Assembly (NCBI GenBank): GCA_014529385.2
Contig: CM043960.1
Coordinates: 35,763,396-35,827,395 of the forward strand
DNA from: Adiantum capillus-veneris
Taxonomy: Eukaryota > Streptophyta > Polypodiopsida > Polypodiales > Pteridaceae
Direction of reading: 5' to 3'
Length of the DNA stretch: 64,000 nucleotides
Shown here: piece by piece, positions 11,866 to 22,242 of the stretch
How positions within the stretch are numbered: position 1 is the stretch's first letter
Layout of the letters: every line of letters begins with the position of its first letter
Translations under genes and position numbers: made by a program
Notes under the pieces: generated by a model
What the model was told of the DNA's origin: nothing
Database searches by the model: none
What the model saw: the letters and a program-made list of their open reading frames with translations, nothing else

Positions 11866-12605
11866 AGTTGCACTAATAAGAGGACTAATACGCTGAATTT
11901 TTGGGCAAAATGCACAAAAACCGGAGTATAGCCTCACAGAGATTTGCACTACAGCTCCAAATGGTCACAAGAGCAATTTGGGGCAAAATAGGTCGATTAG
12001 GACACAAAAAACAATTTCTGAAATTTATGCGCAGGAAATTTCAGCGAGCGAATTTGTGCTCAAAAATAACAAATTTAGTTGTTTTTAGCCTCACAGAACA
12101 TACATAAGGCTAATGCACAACCTTTAGAAGCATGTAAGAGAAAAAGCCCCGATTTGTAGCATCAAATTGTATGAAATTGAGCCACAAATGGTCATACATA
12201 GCCAAACTTTGTCAAACATGAGTAGATTGCTTCAATTTGCACTTTACCCAATGTAGTCGCATCATAAAAACACTTACAAAAACCTGCGTAAATCTGAAAT
12301 TTGTTGAAAACACCTGTTTTAGGACCTGTTTTTCGGCAATTTCAGTGTTTCTGGGTAGAGGGGACATAGCAAAAGTGTTCCCACACCTTAACATATCATT
12401 TGCAAAACATATATTTTGTTGTCATAACCTGTAATTTACTGATTTTGACCTGATTTCAGCCTGTTTTAGGTCAATTTGACTTCCCGGGAGCTCTCTAGTG
12501 TCCGGGGACGAGTCCTTTGGCAATGAAATTGCAATATCTCGCGTGAAAGTTGATCTCCTTGGCTGAAAATCAGCGTTTGCAGGTTTGGAAGCAAACCCTA
12601 ATTGG
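11866..12605 (-). other. Untranslated leader of copia element D
   Basis: About 740 bp between primer site and gag start with no convincing open frame. It is AT-rich and consistent with a copia 5' leader carrying packaging signals. Confidence 0.6.
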
Positions 12606-12617
12606 GCTTTGTTACCA
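12606..12617 (-). promoter_or_regulatory. Primer binding site, copia element D
   Basis: The minus strand reads TGGTAACAAAGC, two mismatches from the plant initiator-Met site. It lies two bases inside the 5' LTR end. Confidence 0.75.
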
Positions 12618-12619
12618 GT

Positions 12620-12724
12620 TGATGAGCGTCCGGCGGTGTGTGCAAGTGATAGAGCATGCGAAGATGTGCAGGCCTTGAGGCTTGAAGCGGAGGCATTGTG
12701 CTGCAGAAGGGAAGCGCTAGCAGA

Positions 12725-12760
<36 letters not shown>

Positions 12761-12909
12761 CACGTTTTTGGGAAAAACTCAATAAGTGAGTTTTGGGTTT
12801 TCCCACTTTTATTATAAGTGATCTTTAAAAAATGTGTCCAAGTTCAATATGAACCTAGACAAAGTATAAAAACGTACAAAAAGGGGTTATTTAGGCCTTT
12901 AACCCAACA
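12620..12909 (-). repeat. 5' LTR of copia element D
   Basis: 290 bp, TG…CA ends on the minus strand, homologous to 7343-7616. It contains a GA microsatellite at 12727-12758. Confidence 0.9.
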
Positions 12910-13455
12910 TTGTCTTCTTAGTTATCGCAAAATAAGCATTAAATTGATGCAACCAAGAATGAATAACATTACCATCCATCTTACCGTCATACTTACTAAA
13001 TGTCAACTTCTCGATGAAGGGGTTGTTGGAGTCCGAATCTCGCCTTGCGCCACTTGATGAACTATCAACATCTTTGGCCGGCTCGGGTTTCGAGGTGAGT
13101 ACCTGTAGGACCAACTCTTGGATGCGTTGGTCTCTCTGCGCCTCACGCTCTAACTCAAAGGCCGCGCGTCTTTCTTCGCGTTCGCAATCCAATTCTGCCT
13201 TTCTTTCTTCGGCCGCCAAGCACGCTCACGCTCTAAGGCTGTCGTTCTTTCTTTGCGCTCGCGCTCCAAGGCGGCGCGTTGCGCTTCTTGTCGTATCATC
13301 ATGTCAATCATCGTCTTGACCAAAGCCTCCATAGGATTTGGTGCAACCCTTGGCATAGATGGGAAAGGAGGAGGGTCGGCAAAACCTCCTGGTGGGAAAA
13401 ATTCTTCTTCGCCACCTCCATGCGAAGTATCCATTCCGCTTCGAGTGATGACCAT
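12910..13455 (-). pseudogene. Element C gag, N-terminal half
   Basis: The minus-strand frames carry MDTSHGGGEEEF, NPMEALVKTMIDMM, an Arg/Glu-rich coiled stretch and FSKYDGKMDGNVIHSWLHQF. These match element A gag segment by segment. There is a frameshift near 13200. The frame is cut off at 12910 by the copia insertion and resumes at 7342. Confidence 0.85.
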
Positions 13456-13460
13456 ACACT

Positions 13461-13900
13461 GAAGTCTTGAGTTCTTAAGTTCACGAGAAACTTGGGTTCT
13501 TGTGGTTCTTGGGTTCTTGAGGGTCTTGAGTTCTTGAGGTTCGAGGTTCTTCTTTAGCTTGCAATCTGTGTTACAAAAGGATCTTCTCTTACCCGAGCTC
13601 TTCTCTTTCCTGCGGGCGCACCCCTTGGCAGCCTTGCGCTCACACCAAGGTTGCTTTTTTCCACCTCACGTCGATTGGCCGGCCGCTAAGTGCACGGTCC
13701 GCTCTCAATGAGTGAAAAGAGGAACAAGGGGAGGCTCGACAAGCCCTTCTTTCTTCGGTTTCCTATCACTCTTCAAAAACACGATTAGGACTTGGGTTAC
13801 GTGCGACCGCAACAAGCAAAAAAAAAAATCTTGTGGTGCTTTCCTTGAGTGATACAGAACACTGTCAAAGCTCTGATACAAATGTAATGTGCAACGGAAT
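13461..13900 (-). other. Element C leader, primer site and LTR tip
   Basis: Leader similar to element A 2240-2700. A degenerate primer site gctctgatacaa lies at 13869-13880. An 18-bp LTR end (tgtaatgtgcaacggaat) lies at 13883-13900, after which the LTR homology stops. Confidence 0.7.
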
Positions 13901-14077
13901 CTTGAGATTGCGTCGATCTTCTTTAAACCGCGCTAGGTACTGAGGTGGCAAGATCCACGCCTTGAGCTAGTCTTGGAAGTCGGCCCAACTGAAAGAAAGG
14001 GACACGCCTACCTCGGCTTCCTCTAGGTGCACGGCCAATTGCTCCTCTTGCCATGCTTGATGCCAATTAATGGCATC
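13901..14077 (-). pseudogene. Stray gag fragment of the A/C family
   Basis: About 177 bp closely matching 7125-7300 (the gag segment around QYLARF). It is wedged between element C's LTR tip and element E's gag. This is probably a product of rearrangement rather than a separate insertion. Confidence 0.7.
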
Positions 14078-14438
14078 AGGGACCACCAAGTTCGAGCATT
14101 CCCCTTAAAGTAAGAGGCAGCTCTTTGAATCTTAAGAGTGCTCTGAGTAACGCCCTCCCGCGAAAGCGATGTCAAACTGTTGTACTAAAGACAAAGCCTT
14201 CGAAGCATCTCTATAACCAGAAAACGTGTCAAATTTAATTGACTGTCCACCTTCCTTAAACTCTCGGACTTTCTTGCTTTTGTCTTCCAGAGAGTCATAT
14301 TGGTTGGCTTTGTAAAACTTCTTCTTCTTTGCATAGAAGTTGTTGTCATCAAAGTCCGAACTGTCTGGACAAGTCCTCAGTAGAACTGTCAATCATGGGG
14401 CGAGATTTAGACTTCTTTGCCATTTTCTTGCCCTTTTC
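14078..14438 (-). pseudogene. Element E gag, second part
   Basis: The minus frame has KKVREFKEGGQSIKFDTFSG and ALSLVQQFDIAFAGGRYSE, related to the gag of element K (KTFKEGGKNISF, FIQQFDAAF). There is a frameshift near 14360. It continues in frame from 19914 once the chromovirus and one target duplication are removed. The element is truncated at 14077. Confidence 0.75.
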
Positions 14439-14822
14439 TGAAACGAACGAGGAGGAAGGATCTCCAAGCTACACAGACCACCTACAGATACGCGTTGGAC
14501 GAACCACCCGACCATAGCCACCATCCGGCAGCTCCCCCGTGCTGGGGCCAGCGTCCGAGGACATAAGCGTGCACCTGTAAGACCGGGCGTCCCATACCAC
14601 CCGGCCTCACCTCCTCAAGGTGACCTCGTCCACTCCTAGCCTCGCGGGCTAACCCTGGCACTCTGCCAATGGGGGTCGATAACTACAAATGAGGCCTTGG
14701 TCTCCCTTTTCTAATAATAGCCAGCCACACTTGTCGTGTTCACACTACGTCCGCCTGGACACTGGACGCCCATCCCAACGGCATCTGGGCTAGATCTCCT
14801 CTCCTGTGAGCGGAACATAACA
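14439..14822 (-). repeat. 3' LTR of chromovirus F
   Basis: 384 bp. The minus strand starts TGTTATGTTCCGC and ends CGTTTCA next to the target duplication. A TATA-like tract (ATTATTAGAAAAGGGAG) is near 14710-14725. Confidence 0.75.
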
Positions 14823-14836
14823 TACTTCCCCCCTTA
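14823..14836 (-). promoter_or_regulatory. Polypurine tract, chromovirus F
   Basis: The minus strand reads TAAGGGGGGAAGTA immediately before the 3' LTR start TGTTATG. Confidence 0.8.
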
Positions 14837-15220
14837 AGAACCATTGATGTCCTCATCAATGAAGTGAGGATATTGAGCCTTCAGAGCTCTAACGGGTTCC
14901 CAAGTAGCAAACCTTCCCTTCCATTTAATTAAGTACTCGTCATAAGCCTTTTGACGCGAATGACGGGTAAGATGGTCTAGAACTGCTTCTGATTCTTGAG
15001 GAATATACTCAGTTTGCATATCTTGCCATATATTTTCCTCGATAGGCACAACAACGTCGGCTTCGCCCAATTTCACTTCAAGACGGCTGACATAAAACAT
15101 TGGATGTACACTAACATCCGAAGGAAGAGCCAGTTTGTAGGCAACTTGGCCAACTTTCTTTGTGATCAAGAACGGACCACAATATCTAGCTGAAAGCTTA
15201 TAATGCTTTCCTGTTCGCAT
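14834..15220 (-). pseudogene. Chromovirus F integrase C-terminus and chromodomain
   Basis: LSARYCGPFLITKKVGQVAYKL is the GPF/Y-type integrase tail. It is followed by VLDHLTRHSRQKAYDEYLIKW and TWEPV, a chromodomain with its aromatic positions visible. Such domains tether integrase to modified histone tails and direct insertion. The stop is near the polypurine tract, as expected for the end of pol. Confidence 0.85.
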
Positions 15221-15253
15221 AGTCTTGGAATCCTTGGGTATCTTCAGATAGAC

Positions 15254-16523
15254 TCATTGTCCCACATCTAGAGTCCTTGGAGACCTCTTTTGATTAGCAT
15301 AAGTAGGAACTCGGTCACGAGCCGTTCTTATACTATCCTTAGCCAATTCGAGCATTTCTTGCATGTCATACAGGAAATCACGAGCTTTGCGTTCCTTGAC
15401 TTTCTCTAAGCCAATAGCAATCGGGGATTTAGGCTCAAATCCATACATCAGCATGAACGGGCTAAATCCAGTAGCAGAATACTTGCTACATTATAGGCAA
15501 ACTCTAACTGTGGAAGATACCTTTCCCAATCAGACTGCCTGTGAGAGACATAAGCTCTCAACATGTCCTCTAATGTCTGATTCATCCTCTCAGTTTGTCC
15601 GTCGGACTCAAGATGGTCAGAAGACGACATACTCAACTTCGTCTGAAGATGAGCAAACACATCTCGCCAAAATCGGCCAGTGAACTTAGTATCTCGATCA
15701 CTGAGATATCTTTTGGCAGACCATACAACTTATAAAGCTGATCGACAAATAAAACCGCCAACTCATGGCTTTTTACTATCGACTTCGTTGGTATAAACTT
15801 CACCATTTTTGTGAGTCTATCGACCACAACCCAAATAGCGTCATTGCCCCGACTAGTATTTGGCAAACCAACGATGAACTCCATGGAAATACTCTGCCAC
15901 TTGGCATCTGGGATTTCCAATGGATGTAGCAGGCAAGCTTTCCTAAGGCACTCTCCCTTATTGACCTGACACTGAGCGCATCTCTTCACATAGCTCTCTA
16001 TGTAAGAGCGCATTCTTGGCCAATAAAAATATCGTTTGACCAAAGCCAAAGTTCTCTGGATGCCTGGGTGCCCAGCGCTAGGAACATCGTGGCATTCGCA
16101 CAAAATCCTTTGTCGAATCTCATCGATTTCCAGCACGCAGACTTTACTATTTCTGAACAATAGTCCACCTCTAATGGAATATTGTCGCTGTCTCGTCTCT
16201 CCAACACGACTCACTTGGGTCTCCGAACCACCCAAGCCTGTATACGAGTCATTCCCCGCTTCGACCTCGTTCCATATCTTGCCAAAATGGCCATCAGAAC
16301 GACATAGCCCTCGGAGAGACAGATAGAAATCCGTGGCGTGGACTACGGCATAAAGCTCCTTCTCGTACGTTGGATAACGCATTTCAACGTCAGAAAGCTT
16401 CTTACTTTCAAAAGCAACAGGACATTCATCCTGGTATAATGCTGCACCAATAGCATAATCAACTAGCATCCGTTTCAACCACAAACGGTTTGCTAGGATC
16501 CACAGTGTGTAATATTGGCGCAA
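15254..16523 (-). pseudogene. Chromovirus F RNase H (deleted) and integrase
   Basis: The RNase H start (GAALYQDECPVAFESKKL, YEKELYAVVHA) runs directly into LCRSDGHFGKIW. The second half, including the usual TDHxSL and ADALSR region, is missing. Integrase has CHDVPSAGHPG…CAQCQ (HHCC), ISMEFIVGLP (usual Asp reads Glu) and VVVDRLTKM. The core continues after frameshifts at about 15640 (DGQTERMNQ) and ends near 15254 (MYGFEPKSP). Confidence 0.85.
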
Positions 16524-16666
16524 TAGTCACCAAGTGCTTTAGTGTCCGAAAGCTCTCGTCGAGACGCTCATTCCAGACAACACGGGGATTACCCTTACGA
16601 TGAGGACCCGAAGTCTTCGACCCTTTCACCCCTCCTTTTAAAAGTTGCGTAAGCGGAGTAGCAACT

Positions 16667-17398
16667 TTAGAGTAATCCTTGATAAACTTGCGATAAAAAG
16701 GACTTTACTTGGCGCACATTCTTCAGAATGGGCCAATTTCGCACTTTATCCAATTTTTCAGGGTCGACGCGAATCCCATCGCGAGTAATGATGTGACCCA
16801 AGTACAGAAGCTCTTTCTTAAAGAATTCACACTTAGAAGCCTTAGCATAGAGCTTCTCAGTTCTCAGTACTTCAAGAACAGTGCGTATATGCACTAGGTG
16901 CTCAGACAAACTTCGGTTGTAGATCAAGATATCATCGAGAAATACAACAACGAAGTTGCCTAAAAATGGTCTCAACAGATCATTCATCATCTGCTGAAAC
17001 GTAGCTGGAGCATTGGTCGAACCAAAAGGCAAGACCAAAAACTCGTAGTGACCGTAACGCGTATGGAAGCCTGTCTTAGGAATATCTTCCAGTTTGATCC
17101 ATATCTGATGATAGCCTGATCGCAGGTCTATCTTCGTAAAATACAACGCTCCATGAAGCCGATCTATCAGATCGTCCATGCGCGGTAGCGGATACTTGTT
17201 CTTGACGGTGAGCTTATTCAATCCCTTGTAATCCACACAGAAGCGCATAGTGTTATCCTTCTTTCGAGAAAGTAGCACTAGCGCTCCCCACGGGGATTTG
17301 CTAGGCCGAACAAAACCCCTGTCGAGATAATCCTTCAGCTGTCACTGAATCTCGTCCTCCTCGGTTTTACTAAACCGATAGGGTTGCTTTGAGAAGGG
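16667..17398 (-). pseudogene. Chromovirus F reverse transcriptase
   Basis: Shows [45 protein letters not shown], the catalytic [10 protein letters not shown] (about 16918-16945) and [16 protein letters not shown]. The YxDD-equivalent box is intact. A stop near 17343 and frame loss near 16690 break it. It converts element RNA to DNA in virus-like particles. Confidence 0.9.
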
Positions 17399-18115
17399 CT
17401 AACTACCAACCACCAACTCAATGCCATGATCTACTCCTCTCGAAGGCGGCAAGCCAGGAGGTAGATCATCAGGAAAAACATCCTTGAAATCAATCATGAT
17501 TTCTCGGATAAGGTTGGATTCGTCGGAATCCCCAAGTTGAACAAAGGAACATAAAACATTTTTACGAAATTCAATGACAGAAGTACCAAGCACTAATGAA
17601 TCAAACCAAGCAGATGGTACACATTGATAAAAGTCAACATGAAAAGACTTTATCTCTTTATACATTTCCAAAGCATTAACAACTGGTATTGCAAAACCAT
17701 TATTTACAGACTTTTGATTACAAAGCGACACAAATACATGAGGCATGTTCTGCTTAATAAAAACAAGAGAGTGATGTACATAGTTTATATACAATGAGTC
17801 TTGTTTATCATAAAACCATGGAATCCCTAAAATAACATCTGCTCTGTCCAGGCGCATGATGTGGAAATCCAGGTTCTCTTTGTAATCAGCTAGCTCGAGC
17901 GACAAGTCTGGAACCATCCGATTCCATACATCCGTATCCACGCCACGAGCCATCTTCACATGATACTCATGGTCACTGTCCCGCGTCCGCAGGCTCAGTT
18001 TCTGCACCAATTTTGCATCCACAAAATTGTGTGAGCTTCCATTATCAAGGAGTACGGTCACGTCGTGACCATTGATCTTCCCGACGAAACGGAGAAGATC
18101 GTGCTTATCAAACAC
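17399..18115 (-). pseudogene. Chromovirus F aspartic protease region
   Basis: VTVLLDNGSSHNFVD is the active-site region (D-N-G in place of the common D-S-G). DVILGIPWF is the second protease hallmark. The frame runs on into the RT N-terminus (DVFPDDLPPGLPPSRGVDH). Open for 238 codons. Confidence 0.85.
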
Positions 18116-18153
18116 TTTGGTGCTAAAAGTACAATTAGTGCATTAACTATGCG

Positions 18154-19265
18154 CTAAATGATGGATTTCAACTTGAACAACATCAGAGTTACCTGAGATC
18201 TCGTGAATTTGAACAGAAGGACGGCCTTGCGGTTTCTTTGTCTTCTTAGTAGGGCAATCCTTGATTTGGTGACCTGTCTGGCCGCATCTGAAGCAAGCCC
18301 CTTCTTCACTGCATCAGCAACTGAAGCATTTTTGGCTTTCTTCTTCTCCTGAGAAGATCTCGGCGGTGATTTGGACTTATGTTGGGATCGGGGTCTCTTC
18401 CTCGAAGCACCCTCACCGGATTGGTGGTCTGCAGTTCTTTTCTTCTCATAATTCGCTCCATTTATTAAATGGAACGTCCTGGCCTTTGCCACTGCATCCT
18501 CGACATCAGTCGGGGCTTTATCCTTAATTAAGGCCCAACGATAATCCTCATGCAATCCCAGCAGATACATATGCACAGCATGCGTAGAATCCACCTTGCA
18601 GAAGGTGAGCGCCTCTTTGAAAGCTGTCGTATATTTATCAAAAGACAGAGTTTTCATCGAAAGACTCTGCAGTTTGGCATAAGCTTTCAAAGGATCCATG
18701 TTGGAGAAATCCCTCTTGAATTTCACACAAAAATCAGCCCACGTCGTAGGCTTCTCTGTCATGTCGCGCCACTAGGTAAGCGCCTTACTGCGCAGATAGA
18801 GAGGAATCGTTTGAATCCTCCGTTCATCATGCTCCCCATGGTGATCAAAGTATGTGGTCCATTGGTGAAGCCAGTTATTTACGGCCACTTCCGTACACTC
18901 CTCTTCACCTAAGAAATTTGTAGTTTTGTACTGAATCGTGGCAGTCGAGGACCACCCTGTGAACACCCAAAAGCAGCAATCTGCGTCCGCAATTACTGGA
19001 GATGGGTTTCGCCCTCAAAAATATGTGTGGTCGTCGACTGAGCCATATTTTCGAGAGTAGAGAGTCGGGAACTGAGTCCCTGCACGACCCCTTCGAGAGA
19101 AGCCAAGCGAATGTTCGTCAGAACGTTCGTGTTTTCCAGAGCAGTAACACGCTAGTCGAAACTCTGGAAAGTACTTGTAATCCATGTATAGAGAGCATGC
19201 GTGAATGGAATCTGGATATTACCTGGCGTGTTGTCACGCTGCACATCTGAGCTGGAGGAATCCAT
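18154..19265 (-). pseudogene. Chromovirus F gag
   Basis: The probable start is the methionine at 19265 (MDSSSSDVQRD). The capsid region has NNWLHQWTTYFDHHGEHDER and RDMTEKPTTWADFCVKFKRD. A Lys/Arg/Ser-rich tail leads to a CCHC knuckle (CFRCGQTGHQIKDC) at about 18250-18295. In-frame stops occur near 19150, 18990 and 18775, and there is a frameshift near 18300. Confidence 0.85.
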
Positions 19266-19913
19266 GGCGAAGTACGTGAAAAACTGGAATTTTCACGCGA
19301 AACGGGGCCTTTTCGATCGCGAAAAGTTGAAGTTGGAGGAGCTCTACGCGTTGGCATCAGCATTGGCGTGAGCGTCTGAAGGCGAGCTAGTGGTGGCAGG
19401 AGCGCGAGCAAGTGAGAGAGGAGTGGCAAGAGAGGAGCAGGGAGCTCAAAAAGTGAGGTTCTGTAAACTCTACAACTCTGTAAGTGAGTTTCTTTTAATA
19501 GGGTGCAGGTTTCACACTCAACTTTAAAAAATTAAAGTGTCCTGGCCCCCCTTTTAAAAAAAATAACTCAAGTGACCTTGGCCATTTAAATAAAAGGCCA
19601 ATGAATGGGGGTCGATAACTGCAATTGAGGCCTTGGCCTCCCTTTTATAATAATGGCCGGCCACACTGGCCGTGTTCACACCCATACCACCCGGCCTCAC
19701 CTCCTCGAGGTGACCTCGCGCACTCCTAGCCTCGCAGGCTAACCACTGGCACTCTGCCAGTGGGAGCGATAACTGTAAATGAGGCCTTGGCCTCCCTTTT
19801 TATAATAATGGCCGGCCACACTGGCCGTGTTCACACTACGTCCGCCCAGACATTGGACGCCCGTCTCGACGGCATCTAGGCTAGATCCCCTCTCCTATGA
19901 GCGGGACATAACA
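19266..19913 (-). repeat. 5' LTR and leader of chromovirus F, rearranged
   Basis: 19681-19913 matches the 3' LTR (about 14590-14822). A TATA-bearing segment occurs twice, at 19606-19680 and 19761-19834, about 154 bp apart. From 19266 to 19605 there is no match to the 3' LTR and no clear primer site. The inner LTR boundary cannot be placed. Confidence 0.65.
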
Positions 19914-20496
19914 TTTTCGAAGCGTTGTTTTTTGCTTCGCTTTTTGCCTTTTATATCTTCTTCGCTCGAGTCAAATGAGCTAGAAGAACTGTCAGAAGAA
20001 GAAGAAGAACTGGGTACTCCTTCAAATCGAACACGCTTCTTTTGCTTTCTTGCCTTTTCAAATGTAGACTGACGATCCAAATAAACCGGGAAGTCAGTGC
20101 CTTTCTTCTGCTTTTTGTCGTGCTTTTTTGCTTTGTTTCGCGCGTCAAAAAGCTGAGCAATTCGCGCATCAACCACCTCTACTAATTCTTTCTCTGTATA
20201 CTTCTTGGGAGTAGGAGGTTTCTTGAGAGTGGGTTTTGGGGGTGGTTTTGTGGTCTTCTGCCACTGCATGTGCACCTCCTCGAAAGAAGTCTTGCTCATA
20301 TATTTTGCCAATTTCGGGTCCTTGGCAAAATTAAGCATCATCTTTGTTGCATAGCGATCAATTGTCAACGCTCCATCTCTTGACGCTCCGCCTGAGTAGG
20401 CCTAGGCGGGCCATACTCCTCGCGTGAATCTTCGTTGTGATCCCTTCCCGCATCTCCGGATGCAGAGGGAGTCGACTGATCTTTGCCTGAAGCCAT
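19914..20496 (-). pseudogene. Element E gag, N-terminal part
   Basis: Starts at the methionine of MASGKDQSTPSASGD (20496), about 60 bp from the primer site. It then carries ATKMMLNFAKDPKLAKYMSK, a Pro/Lys-rich linker, a Ser-rich acidic stretch and KGKKRSKKQRFE at the insertion point. There is a frameshift near 20366. No enzyme domains remain. Confidence 0.75.
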
Positions 20497-20553
20497 ACGT
20501 GCCGCAGAAAAAAAAATTGGAATCGGATTTCCCGTAGAAGCGAAATGAGCCGT

Positions 20554-20565
20554 GCTTTGATACCA
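20554..20565 (-). promoter_or_regulatory. Primer binding site, element E
   Basis: The minus strand reads TGGTATCAAAGC, one mismatch from the initiator-Met site. It lies one base inside the LTR end GTTACA. Confidence 0.85.
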
Positions 20566-20566
20566 C

Positions 20567-21201
20567 TGTAACAGACTTGTACACTCCAAGTCGAAAATCT
20601 ACCACGACAGCACAAATAACCACTTCAAAACAGTTCACAGTTCACAATTGATTCGACACTGGCCCGGCGGAGTTCCGTGCCTAGAGATATTGGCCCCAAA
20701 GACTCGTGCCCCTTTCGGTATTTCTTTTTGTATTAATCTGTGTTCAAAGTACAAGAGTGCAGACAGGTGCTCACACTCAGACTCTGCGTCCAGATGCTCT
20801 GAGTTGTGAGTGGCCTACCCACTTATTTAAAGAGTACAATGGGATGCTTAAAGCAGAGCCCCAAAAGCTGAAAACTAAAAGCTTTCAAAAGCACTTTAAA
20901 ATATAAAGCTCTATCTCTCTCCCTTGCTTAGTGGACAAATAAAGCAAGCCCCAAAAGCTTCAGCGTAGGACTTTCCAACCAGCATCGCGTGGACCAAAAA
21001 GCAACCCTCAGTCCCGCAAAAAGCGGGCGTCCGTACAAACAGCCACGTGCATCCTTTTCGCCATTTCCGGGTTCTGCGCCGCATTTGGCGGGGGCTGTCA
21101 TACAGCCATGCCAAGTCAACTTTGTGCTGTCCAGCGAGACTATCCCAAGCCTGAAGGGAATGTATGTGTGTACCGGGAAGCCACATCACCAGTTTGTGAC
21201 A
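20567..21201 (-). repeat. 5' LTR of element E
   Basis: About 635 bp, TGTCACAAACTGG to CTGTTACA on the minus strand. It is inserted into element C's LTR, whose sequence resumes at 21202. No partner 3' LTR in the window. Confidence 0.8.
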
Positions 21202-22137
21202 ATGGACTTGCCGACGATGTCGACGACGATGATGACGACGACGAGACGGGCTGAAAACTGAAAATGCTAGGGGCTGAAATCTGCAAATCTTGTATCTACT
21301 GAATTCTGACTCTATGTCGGTGACGACGGTGATGACGACGACGCGACAACGATGCGCTGAAAACACAGATGCTGAAATCTGCGATTAGCGGGCTGAATCT
21401 GCAAATGCAGGCTGATCTTACCGTGCGGCGAGGATCTGCTGCGGGAAGGTGAGATCTGCGAGGTTTGGGGGCTGCGGAGCGGAGTCTAACTGCTGAAAAC
21501 TGAAAATGCTGATACAATGGATGTGCTTGTCGCCGGGAATCTGCAAAACGCTAGGATGATCAGCATGTTGCAAAAACGCTAGCTGATCTGTTGTTTGCAA
21601 AAATGTCAGGCTGATCTGGGAGTCTGCAAACGCTAGGTGATCTGATGTCAAAAACGCCAGGGCTGATCTGCTGTAGATGAACGCCAAGGCTGATCTACAA
21701 CTGAAAAACGTTGGCTGATCCTTGTGGCTGAAAACGCTAGGTTCCCTTGCCAGTCTTGCTGAGAAGGTGCACTACAAGATGCTATCTGCTGCCTCTTCTG
21801 CCAGAAAGTGCTAGCGCTAGGTTTCCTTATATATTAGCTTGTCAAAATTGCCCTACCCAGTTTCCCAACAAAGTCACTTAATAATAATACGTGAAAAATG
21901 GCTAAAATAGGGAAATGGGTTCTATGCACTGTAAAAAGCTCCTGATGGGTACTGACTGTAATCTGATGATCATGTTGTGTGCAACCAAAGGAAATACAAC
22001 TACTCTAAGTGTTTGGACATGCACAGTCTGCGAACAGATTCACAAAGGTGCCAGAACACTTCCTAAGCTAAACTGAACCCTTGTCATGAAGTAGCTTGTC
22101 CACATGCACGTAGGGTTAGATAGATGTGCACGTGACA
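21202..22137 (-). repeat. Element C 5' LTR, main body
   Basis: Homologous to 2999-3921 of element A's LTR, including GAC triplets (about 21215-21350) and the reiterated AAAACGCTAG/CTGATCTG motif (21490-21745). The outer end is tgtgcacgtgaca. Confidence 0.85.
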
Positions 22138-22242
22138 GCTTGTCTAGGGGTCGTTCGGATGCGGATTACTCCCCATCCAAACCGGCCTCAAAGATAGCGA
22201 GATTCGTTGTTGTTGCAACATCTGTTTTCTCTCACTGACTCC

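Larger units (their letters stand above)
7343..12909 (-). mobile_element. Ty1/copia element D, nearly complete, inserted in gypsy gag
   Basis: About 5.6 kb with two LTRs (12620-12909 as 5', 7343-7616 as 3'), primer site, gag, protease, integrase, RT, RNase H and polypurine tract in copia order. LTR ends are TGTTGGG…CTCATCA on the minus strand. It splits element C gag. The 5-bp flanks (ctgta left, ttgtc right) match only partly as a target duplication. Stops and frameshifts make it non-autonomous. Confidence 0.9.
14439..19913 (-). mobile_element. Chromodomain Ty3/gypsy element F, inserted in element E gag
   Basis: Flanked by TTTTC at 14434-14438 and 19914-19918. The ends are TG…CA on the minus strand. 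Order: damaged 5' LTR, gag, protease, RT, RNase H, integrase, chromodomain, polypurine tract, 3' LTR. Element E gag stays in frame across the two flanks. The 5' and 3' LTRs share only the part nearest the U3 end; the rest differs. Confidence 0.85.
7125..22137 (-). mobile_element. Element C: fragmented A-like gypsy element (several insertions)
   Basis: Pieces read right to left: 5' LTR body 21202-22137, LTR 3' tip 13883-13900, degenerate primer site 13869-13880, leader 13461-13868, gag N-terminal half 12910-13455 and gag middle 7125-7342. The LTR is split by 13901-21201 (elements E and F plus a stray gag fragment) and has lost roughly 260 bp. The gag is split by copia element D. The reconstruction rests on sequence similarity to element A. 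Confidence 0.6.

Noticed and set aside
20911-21366. 151-codon minus-strand open frame
   Set aside because: Spans the boundary of two different LTRs (elements E and C), so it is not an ancestral gene.
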